In this document: positions 1-7,659 of the stretch, piece after piece
Layout of the letters: each line of letters begins with the position of its first letter
Numbering within the stretch: the first letter of the stretch is position 1
NCBI GenBank assembly: GCA_004562975.1
Contig: SFQP01000038.1
Span: forward strand, 1 to 9,862
DNA length: 9,862 nt
Reading direction: 5' to 3'
Source: a bacterium
Lineage (GTDB): Bacteria > Bacteroidota > Bacteroidia > Bacteroidales > Bacteroidaceae
Notes under the pieces: generated by a model
The model's input: the letters and a program-made list of their open reading frames with translations, nothing else
Databases searched by the model: none
What the model was told of the DNA's origin: nothing
Program-made: the position numbers and the translations under genes

Positions 1-264
1 GGAAGGAGCATAGCGGGCTATGCGACTGACGTGACTTGCAAAAGATTGTGCAAGTGAGCGCAGAGCCAAGCTTGCTTGAGCTATGCCGAACGAAGCCAAT
101 CTTATCCAAAGGTCGCTCTAAAAAACAGCAGACGGCCGGAATAAGTAAAATCACTCATGGGGTATTCTTTAAAACCTAATTTATAGAACACCCCTATATG
201 CCACAAACATCAGCATATAAACCAAAACTCTAAACGTATAAACTCAACGCTACTGATAATCAGC
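1..264. other. Non-coding left edge of the window
   Basis: No credible gene is visible here. The only frame open from the left edge runs 18 codons and stops at 55-57 without a recognisable protein pattern. The first 120 bases hold short palindromes: 8-13 with 18-23, 34-40 with 49-55, and CAAGCTTG at 67-74. They also hold the degenerate element described separately at 37-102. Bases 120-264 are A+T-rich; a 7-base stem (195-201 with 213-219, 11-base loop) is the only structure I noticed there. The gene to the left lies outside the window. Confidence 0.6.
37..102. repeat. Degenerate palindromic intergenic element, copy A
   Basis: The plus-strand string TGCAAAAGATTGTGCAAG (37-54) matches the string starting at 972 in copy B (TGCAAAGATAGTGCAAG) apart from one substitution and one inserted A. 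Both copies have the same layout. An outer AGAT arm (AGATTG at 43-48) has its inverse CAATCT at 97-102, and an inner arm CCAAG (66-70) faces CTTGAG around the loop CTTG (71-74). The middle of the arms is poorly paired (about 13 of 28 positions), so this is a decayed or naturally imperfect palindrome. Copy A lacks the TAnnTTTG promoter core of copy B on the minus strand. Membership of one repeat family is inferred. Confidence 0.45.
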
Positions 265-301
265 ATTGAAGGCCGCAGGCTGTATGCCTGCGGCCTTCAA
301 T
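265..301 (-). terminator. Terminator-like hairpin after the ompA-like gene
   Basis: This is a perfect 16-base stem (265-280 with 286-301) with the 5-base loop TGTAT and a very G+C-rich core (GGCCGCAGGC). It begins 29 bases past the stop codon of the minus-strand OmpA-like gene, where a terminator is expected. On the minus strand it is not followed by a long run of T, so it is not a textbook intrinsic terminator. It could equally act as a 3' end-protecting stem. Its position and perfect pairing make a transcription-end role the best reading. Confidence 0.7.
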
Positions 302-330
302 TTATTCATGCCATTATAGTAAATGTGCAA

Positions 331-925
331 TTATTTGCCAGCCTGAGCGTTGGCAGCCTTGATCATGTCATCGCTGGGCAGGATATAAACCTCAACGCGG
401 CGGTTCTGCTCCTTGCCAGCGGCAGTGGAGTTGTCGGCCACGGGGTTTTCTTCGCCATAACCCTTCACGCTAACCAAACGGCTTGCGGGATAGCCGGAAC
501 CTACGATTTGGTTCTTTACCGATTCGGCACGCTTCTGTGAGAGGTCAAGGTTCTTTGCCTTGCTCTGCTCGGCGGTGCACCCCTTCCAACCGGCATTGTC
601 GGTGAAGCCACAGATACTTTACGTACTGCGTACCATTCTGGTCGGTCAGCACCTGAGCTTCGGCGTTAGCCAATTCGGCAGCCTTTTTGGCCTTGTCCAT
701 TTTGTTGCCGATAAGCACACCGGCACCGGCACCTACAACAGTACCAACGGCTGCACCGATGGCCGTGCTCTTGCCGTTACCACCAACGAGCTGGCCTACC
801 AGGGCACCCAGTGCACCACCACCTGCACCACCAATGAGGCCACCTTTGGCCGTGTTAGACATACCGCAACTGCTCAGCAACATGGCCAAGCTTACTGCAC
901 AAACTGAAAACTTCATCTTTTTCAT
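331..925 (-). pseudogene. OmpA-family glycine-zipper lipoprotein, broken by an internal deletion
   Basis: The gene starts at 925 with MKKMKFSVCAVSLAMLLSSC, a lipoprotein signal with lipobox LSSC (Cys20). A glycine-zipper region with repeated GG/GxxxG patterns follows (about residues 28-73), then a short Lys/Ala-rich linker. The reading frame is normal to about residue 103 (NGTQYVK). It then enters the wrong frame and stops at 545-547, giving 126 residues. The adjacent frame, open from 618 to the stop at 331-333 (95 residues), encodes the second half of an OmpA-like peptidoglycan-binding domain: GFTDNAG, LSQKRAESV, GYGEENP and QNRRVEV. The first strand and helix of that domain (usually about 35 residues, with a VTF-SGILF-type start) are absent. 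The loss is therefore a deletion whose length is not a multiple of three, not just one miscalled base. The intact family anchors the outer membrane to peptidoglycan. The present product could at most be a lipoprotein without its wall-binding domain. An assembly error remains possible. Confidence 0.85.
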
Positions 926-971
926 AAACACGTAAAGAATAAAATGATTGGTTGTTTTGTCTAATTTGAGG

Positions 972-1050
972 TGCAAAGATAGTGCAAGGCGAGAGCAATG
1001 CAAAAGAAAAAACCATTTTTCTTTTCATTGCCGAGCCGCAGCCTGTCTTG
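972..1050. repeat. Palindromic promoter-bearing intergenic element, copy B
   Basis: This is an imperfect inverted repeat. The left arm (about 979-1013) includes AGATAG and then GAGAGCAATGCAAAAGAAAAA. The right arm (about 1016-1048) reads back as AGACAG, CTCGGCAATG and then AAAAGAAAAA. The inner parts pair over about 14 bases with one bulged C, around a short loop near 1014-1016. The minus-strand promoter sits in the left arm. The right arm carries the matching but degraded form on the plus strand (TGTCTTGG in place of TATCTTTG), so it is probably not a working promoter. A related copy lies at 37-102. From memory, similar elements occur between genes in other Bacteroidales, which I could not verify. 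Confidence 0.55.
974..1004 (-). promoter_or_regulatory. Bacteroidetes-type promoter of the ompA-like gene
   Basis: Read on the minus strand, TTTG (1004-1001) is followed by exactly 19 bases and then TATCTTTG (981-974). This is a full match to the known Bacteroidetes -33/-7 pattern TTTG-N19-21-TAnnTTTG. Transcription should start near 966-970, giving a leader of about 40-45 bases before the ATG at 925. The promoter lies inside the left arm of the palindromic element copy B. Confidence 0.8.
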
Positions 1051-1291
1051 GCGAAGCAAAGTGTACAAATATGACACCTTATATATACGTGTTTTTTACC
1101 TGCCATTTATTCTTCAATCATTCAGCCCCACCTGTTTCCTGCTGAAAATCAATGCAATTAGTCATGAAGCTTTTGATAAGAAACATTCATCCTCCTCATT
1201 CCTGCAGAAACTTCGTCCTCCCGTTGTTCGGCCAATGTCGATAGTCCGTCTGAACTATACACTTGTCCTCCCTTCCGCAGCCGGCTGACTA

Positions 1292-1317
1292 TGAATGATT
1301 GAAAATCCAATCATTCA
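1292..1317. repeat. Ten-base hairpin with an additional direct copy
   Basis: TGAATGATTG (1292-1301) and CAATCATTCA (1308-1317) form a perfect 10-base stem around the loop AAAATC. CAATCATTCAG (1308-1318) also occurs as an exact 11-base direct copy at 1115-1125, about 190 bases away. No T tract follows on either strand, so this does not look like an intrinsic terminator. It could be a regulator-binding site or part of an RNA fold; its function is unknown. Confidence 0.5.
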
Positions 1318-1519
1318 GTATGAAAACAGCTGATATTCAAAAGGGAAATGAACAGTTCCTGAAGGTTTGAACAATTTTTATCAAAGGGGAAATTACGTAT
1401 ATATAATGATGCAATGACTGGCCGGCAAAAACGGGGAATGCAATGCCCCAATCTGCCTCCTTCCGGACCGGCCGCCCACAAGTGGCGGAGCTGCGTTCAC
1501 AAATCAGGGAGTTGAAAAA

Positions 1520-1577
1520 ACTACTCTTGGACTTGTTACAACTACTCTTGGACTTGTTTTTACAAGTCCAAGAGTAG
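1520..1577. repeat. Two tandem 21-base repeats plus an inverted copy
   Basis: ACTACTCTTGGACTTGTT occurs at 1520-1537 and again at 1541-1558, a 21-base period. A perfect inverted copy of its 16-base core (ACAAGTCCAAGAGTAG) lies at 1562-1577. The second copy and the inverted copy form a 16-base perfect stem with a TTTT loop. The first copy could pair with the same inverted copy instead, with a loop of about 25 bases. On the minus strand the distal copy is followed by six T (1520-1515), so that alternative fold resembles an intrinsic terminator. I recognise no named element. Confidence 0.85.
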
Positions 1578-1778
1578 GCGGCACAAAGTGGCCGTGTGAC
1601 GGACGGACCGCCCCATCCTGTAAAAACCTCCCCTACCCCAAAAAAACGATACGTCTCATTCCGTTTACCGGTCAAGGCTTCTGTTTTTCAGCCCCCTGTC
1701 CGTCTGGCAATCCGTCATTCGCAGAAAAGGGGAGGTGAAAAAGTGTGCCACTTGTTCCCTACTTCAACGACAAAGTTG

Positions 1779-1786
1779 TACTTTTG
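1779..1786 (+). promoter_or_regulatory. Probable -7 element of the proS promoter
   Basis: TACTTTTG matches the Bacteroidetes -7 consensus TAnnTTTG exactly and lies 66 bases before the proS start codon. No TTTG or TTG is found at the preferred 19-21 bases upstream. The nearest TTG (1752-1754) is 24 bases away, so the -33 half is weak. Transcription would begin near 1791-1794 and leave a leader of about 60 bases. Confidence 0.55.
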
Positions 1787-1852
1787 CGCGGAAAAATTTA
1801 TTAAAAATGAGATGTTTGCGCCCATCCGGACACGCAAACCACACAAATTGAT

Positions 1853-3337
1853 ATGGCAAAAGAACTGAAAGACCTCACCAAGCGCAGTGTTGACTATTCG
1901 CGCTGGTATAACGAGTTGGTAGTAAAGGCCGATCTGGCAGAGCAGGCCGACGTGCGCGGCTGCATGGTTATCAAGCCCTACGGCTATGCCATCTGGGAAC
2001 GCATCCAGCAGTCGCTCGATGCCCGTTTCAAGGAAACCGGCGTGCAAAATGTCTACTTCCCCATGCTCATCCCCAAAAGTTTCCTCTCCAAGGAGGCCGA
2101 ACACGTGGAGGGATTTGCCAAGGAGTGCGCTGTGGTCACCCACTACCGCCTGAAGGCCAACCCCGAAGGCGACGGCGTGGTGGTGGATCCCGCCGCCAAG
2201 CTCGAAGAGGAATTGATCATACGTCCCACTTCCGAAACGACCATCTGGAACACCTACCGCAAGTGGATCCACTCTTGGCGCGACCTGCCCCTCTGCTGCA
2301 ACCAGTGGTGCAACGTGATGCGCTGGGAAATGCGCACCCGACTGTTCCTCCGCACTTCGGAATTCCTCTGGCAGGAGGGACACACGGCCCACGCCACCCG
2401 CGAAGAGGCCGAAGCACGCGCCAAGCAGATGCTCGACGTGTATGCCGACTTTGCCAAGGACGTGCTGGCTATCCCCGTGGTGCGCGGTGTGAAGAGCGCC
2501 ACCGAACGCTTTGCCGGTGCGCTCGACACTTATACCATCGAAGCCATGATGCAGGACGGCAAGGCACTGCAGAGCGGCACCAGCCACTTCCTGGGACAGA
2601 ACTTCGGACGCGCCTTCAATGTGCAGTTCGTGGACAAGGAGAACAAGCTGGACTATGCCTGGGCCACCTCTTGGGGCGTGAGCACCCGACTGATGGGCGC
2701 GCTCATCATGACGCACTCCGACGACAACGGGCTCGTGCTGCCGCCGCACCTGGCTCCCATACAGGTTGTGATTGTGCCCATCTACAAGGGCGATGCCGAA
2801 CTCGCGGCGTTCAACGAGAAGTTGGGCGGACTGGCCGAAAGGCTCAAGGCCATGGGCATCCGCGTGAAATATGACAACGCGGACAACAAACGCCCCGGCT
2901 TCAAGTTTGCCGACTACGAACTCAAGGGTGTGCCCGTACGCTTGGTGATGGGCGGACGCGACTTGGAGAATGGCACCATCGAACTGATGCGCCGCGACAC
3001 GCTCGAAAAGGAGACGCGCTCGTTCGAGGGTATCGAGGACTACGTCAAGCAGCTGCTGGAGGAAATCCAAGCCAATATCTACAACAAGGCCAAGAAGCAC
3101 CTGGACGACCACGTCTTCACCTGCGACAACTACGAGGAATTCAAGGAACGCATCAAGGACGGAGGCTTCTTCCTCTGCCCCTGGGACGGCACCGAGGAGA
3201 CCGAAGCCCGCATCAAAGCCGAGACGCAAGCCACCATACGCTGCGTGCCTTACGGTTACAGCCAAGAGAACCTCGGCGTTGACATGGTGAGCGGAAAGCC
3301 CGCCACCTGCCGCGTCATCGTGGCGCGCAGCTACTAA
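1853..3337 (+). CDS. proS: Prolyl-tRNA synthetase, archaeal/eukaryotic type
   Basis: This cytoplasmic class II synthetase attaches proline to tRNA(Pro) using ATP. The 494-residue protein has motif 1 around residues 40-64 (VYFPMLIP), the RPTSET proline/ATP-site motif at 124-129, and motif 2 from RWEMRTR (157-163) to [10 protein letters not shown] (171-180). Motif 3 is at about 275-298 ([19 protein letters not shown]). An anticodon-binding domain follows (about 300-400), then the extra C-terminal domain ending in Tyr (405-494). It lacks the large editing insertion between motifs 2 and 3 found in the longer E. coli-type enzyme, which places it in the archaeal/eukaryotic-like class. Two positions that are zinc-ligand cysteines in the Thermus enzyme, as I recall its sequence, appear here as Asp and Thr (WDGTEET, 444-450), so zinc binding is probably lost. 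The start fits the family N-terminus. The ABC-F gene follows 24 bases later, probably on the same transcript. Confidence 0.97.
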   Translation: MAKELKDLTKRSVDYSRWYNELVVKADLAEQADVRGCMVIKPYGYAIWERIQQSLDARFKETGVQNVYFPMLIPKSFLSKEAEHVEGFAKECAVVTHYRLKANPEGDGVVVDPAAKLEEELIIRPTSETTIWNTYRKWIHSWRDLPLCCNQWCNVMRWEMRTRLFLRTSEFLWQEGHTAHATREEAEARAKQMLDVYADFAKDVLAIPVVRGVKSATERFAGALDTYTIEAMMQDGKALQSGTSHFLGQNFGRAFNVQFVDKENKLDYAWATSWGVSTRLMGALIMTHSDDNGLVLPPHLAPIQVVIVPIYKGDAELAAFNEKLGGLAERLKAMGIRVKYDNADNKRPGFKFADYELKGVPVRLVMGGRDLENGTIELMRRDTLEKETRSFEGIEDYVKQLLEEIQANIYNKAKKHLDDHVFTCDNYEEFKERIKDGGFFLCPWDGTEETEARIKAETQATIRCVPYGYSQENLGVDMVSGKPATCRVIVARSY

Positions 3338-3361
3338 CAGGTTTTTGATAATCACCAAGAA

Positions 3362-5311
<1,950 letters not shown>

Positions 5312-5564
5312 CGGACATAGAACATTGAAGCAGCGCAGGACATCCGTTTGCGGTGCAAGCTTCACTTCTGTTATCGGCTTCATCAGCGATCTTATTCCTT
5401 TGGTAACAGATTTTTCTGAGGCTCCTGATTTGCATTTTCAGTTAAATCAGCACAATCTGTGATCATGCTTAAATCCCCAGCCTGCTCCTTTGTTCTATCC
5501 GGAAATCCCATGACTCACTTCATCAAAGTAATCATTCATCTCAGATAACTCCATCATTCTATTC
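5312..5564. other. Intergenic region before the M13 peptidase gene
   Basis: The region is 253 bases with no gene. No perfect TAnnTTTG is present. The best candidates are TTCCTTTG (5395-5402), with no partner upstream, and a TTTG followed 21 bases later by AATCTGTG, which misses two consensus positions. No strong terminator hairpin follows the ABC-F stop codon. The peptidase promoter should be here but cannot be assigned with confidence. Confidence 0.5.
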
Positions 5565-7592
5565 ATGAACATCAAAACATTCCTACCGACCTTGGCCATG
5601 TTTGCCGGCACAACGCTGGCGCAGCAGCCCCTTGCCTCGGGCTTGGACAAGGCTAACATGGACCTGACTGCCAAGCCGGGAACGGACTTTTACCGTTACG
5701 CCACCGGAGGCTGGAGCGATGCACATCCCCTCACCGCAGAGTATGCACGCTATTCGCAGTTTGAGGCACTGGCCGAAAACAACCGCAAGCAGCTGCGCGA
5801 ACTGATTGAAGGTATCGCCTCCAAACAGTATCCGCAAGGCTCACTCGAACAGAAAATCGGCTCGCTCTACCGCTTGGCCATGGACAGCGTGCGGCGCAAC
5901 CGGGAGGATTTCGCCCCCATCCAGCCCGCCCTGAACGAAATCGAAGCCATCGGCAGCAAAGCGGAAATTTCCTATGCAACGGCGCGCCTCTTCTCACGCG
6001 GCATTGGTTGCTTTTTCGGCCTGTGGTGCGATGCCGACCTGAAAGACTCCGAGTGGAACTTGATGCAGATCAGCCAAGGCGGCATTTCGATGGGCGAACG
6101 CGACTACTACTTGGCCGACGACGAGCCCACCCGCCGCATCCGCGAAGCCTACCGCCAGTATGTGAAGCACTTGTTTGAAATGACAGGCAAAAGTTCCGCC
6201 GAAGCCGAAAAGGGCATGGAGGCGGTGATGAACATCGAGACACGCATTGCCCGGGCATCGTACAGTGCCACAGAACAACGCGATGTGGAGAAAAACTATC
6301 ACAAAATGAGTTACCGGCAACTGCTGGCCGACTTCCCCGGCATTGACTGGAGCACATTGTTCCTGCTCAGCGGCATTCCGGCGGTGGAACACGTCACTGT
6401 GAACCAGCCGGAGCCTATCCACGAAGTGGAAAAGGTGCTGGCGGAATGCTCGCTGGAGGAACTGAAGGCATACTTATATTATAAGGTGGTGGACGATGCG
6501 GCCAGCTCGCTGAGCGACCGTTTCCGCACCGAGGCTTTCAACTTCTACAACCGGACCATGACAGGAACGGAACAGGACCGCCCGCGCTGGAAACGTGCCA
6601 TCAGCTCGGTCGAAGGGGCACTGGGCATGGCGGTCGGCAAGATGTATGTGGAGAAGTACTTCCCCGAATCGTCCAAGAAACGCATGGAGGAGTTGGTGAA
6701 GAACCTGCAGCAGGCACTACGCGAACGCATCGCGCAACAAACCTGGATGAGCGAGGATACCAAACGAAGGGCCAACGAGAAGCTGGATGCCTTCTATGTG
6801 AAAATTGGCTATCCCGACCAATGGATGGACTACGGCGGACTGGACATTGACGAAACGCTGAGCTATTACGAGAACATGGTGCGCGCCACGCAGTTCATGA
6901 GCCACTACTACATAGACAAGCGCGTGAACAAACGCACTGACCGCACGGAATGGCTGATGAAACCGCAGACCATCAACGCCTACTACAACCCGACAACCAA
7001 CGAAATCTGCTTCCCGGCCGGCATCTTGCAACCGCCATTCTTCAACGCCGAGGCTGACGATGCTTGCAACTACGGGGCTATCGGCGTGGTGATAGGCCAC
7101 GAAATGACGCACGGCTTCGATGACCAGGGGTCGCAGTTTGACAAGGACGGCAACCTGAAGGACTGGTGGACGGAAGCCGACAAGGAGAACTTCAAGAAAC
7201 GCACAGAGGTGATGCGCCGCTTCTTTGACCACGTGGAGGTGCTGCCCGGCCTGAACGCCAACGGACAACTCACACTGGGAGAGAACATTGCGGACCACGG
7301 CGGACTGAACATTGCCTTTCAGGCACTGCAAAATGCCATGAAGTCACATCCGCTGCCCTCCAAGGACGGCTTCACGCCCGAGCAGCGATTTTTCCTCAGC
7401 TATGGCCTGATATGGGCCAACAACATACGCGAGGAAAAGTTGCGGCAACAGGTCAAAACGGACCCGCACTCTCCGGCACAATGGCGTGTCAACGGTGCCC
7501 TGCCCCATATCGAAGCGTGGTACAAGGCTTTCAACATCAGCAAGAAGGACCCGCTCTACGTTCCCCAGAAAGAGCGCGTCGATGTGTGGTAA
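5565..7592 (+). CDS. pepO: Secreted M13-family zinc metalloendopeptidase (PepO/neprilysin type)
   Basis: This enzyme should hydrolyse small and medium peptides outside the cytoplasm. The 675-residue protein begins with a signal peptide (MNIKTFLPTLAMFAGTTLA, likely cut before Gln20) and no lipobox, so a periplasmic or exported soluble form is expected. The M13 N-terminal domain spans roughly 30-420. The catalytic domain carries the substrate-binding motif NAYY (471-474) and zinc motif HEMTH (His512, Glu513, His516). The third zinc ligand region is GENIADHGG (Glu573, Asp577). His635 and Arg641 (DPHSPAQWR) match the spacing of neprilysin His711 and Arg717. The C-terminus ends in VDVW, close to the conserved VW end of the family. 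All catalytic residues are present and the length is normal, so it should be active. The OPT transporter gene follows after 67 bases. The symbol is given by family resemblance. Confidence 0.94.
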   Translation: MNIKTFLPTLAMFAGTTLAQQPLASGLDKANMDLTAKPGTDFYRYATGGWSDAHPLTAEYARYSQFEALAENNRKQLRELIEGIASKQYPQGSLEQKIGSLYRLAMDSVRRNREDFAPIQPALNEIEAIGSKAEISYATARLFSRGIGCFFGLWCDADLKDSEWNLMQISQGGISMGERDYYLADDEPTRRIREAYRQYVKHLFEMTGKSSAEAEKGMEAVMNIETRIARASYSATEQRDVEKNYHKMSYRQLLADFPGIDWSTLFLLSGIPAVEHVTVNQPEPIHEVEKVLAECSLEELKAYLYYKVVDDAASSLSDRFRTEAFNFYNRTMTGTEQDRPRWKRAISSVEGALGMAVGKMYVEKYFPESSKKRMEELVKNLQQALRERIAQQTWMSEDTKRRANEKLDAFYVKIGYPDQWMDYGGLDIDETLSYYENMVRATQFMSHYYIDKRVNKRTDRTEWLMKPQTINAYYNPTTNEICFPAGILQPPFFNAEADDACNYGAIGVVIGHEMTHGFDDQGSQFDKDGNLKDWWTEADKENFKKRTEVMRRFFDHVEVLPGLNANGQLTLGENIADHGGLNIAFQALQNAMKSHPLPSKDGFTPEQRFFLSYGLIWANNIREEKLRQQVKTDPHSPAQWRVNGALPHIEAWYKAFNISKKDPLYVPQKERVDVW

Positions 7593-7659
7593 GACCGTGT
7601 AAGGCAAATAAATTCGCCTTTAAGAACCTATCAACTACTCAACCTCAAGACTTTCAACT

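Larger units (their letters stand above)
1051..1778. other. Long intergenic region between the divergent ompA-like gene and proS
   Basis: About 730 bases carry no convincing gene. The open frames here (998-1288 plus, 1337-1675 minus, 1596-1868 plus) have low-complexity or unfamiliar translations, and two of them run across repeats or promoter sequence. Contents I can see are the hairpin at 1292-1317, the 21-base repeat with inverted copy at 1520-1577, and a distant 9-base inverted pair (ACCTCCCCT at 1626-1634 with AGGGGAGGT at 1728-1736). No full TAnnTTTG promoter appears in it on either strand. An unrecognised small RNA or a decayed gene cannot be excluded. Confidence 0.5.

Noticed and set aside
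998..1288. A 96-codon plus-strand frame starting in the palindromic element
   Set aside because: Its start lies within the palindrome and the opposing promoter, the translation is low-complexity (runs of K, F and S), and there is no promoter or family resemblance.
1520..1577. CRISPR array
   Set aside because: There are only two direct copies, with three bases between them, plus an inverted copy; there are no spacers of normal length and no cas genes.
1337..1675. A 112-codon minus-strand frame spanning the 21-base repeats
   Set aside because: The frame survives only because the repeat period is a multiple of three; the rest of the translation has no recognisable pattern and no promoter precedes it.
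1626..1736. Inverted pair ACCTCCCCT / AGGGGAGGT as a leader fold for proS
   Set aside because: The arms are 93 bases apart and both lie upstream of the predicted proS transcription start, so they are unlikely to be part of its leader; nine bases can also occur by chance.
2125..2874. A 249-codon plus-strand frame inside proS
   Set aside because: It is an Arg/Gly-rich out-of-frame reading of proS without any protein family features.
1715..3358. A 547-codon open frame on the minus strand opposite proS
   Set aside because: It is the antisense shadow of proS: it covers almost the same interval, gives a His/Val/Ala-rich composition with no recognisable domain, and arises from the codon use of the real gene, whose ProRS motifs are unmistakable.
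7601..7620. Terminator between the peptidase and transporter genes
   Set aside because: The stem is only five perfect pairs with no T tract after it, too weak to claim.
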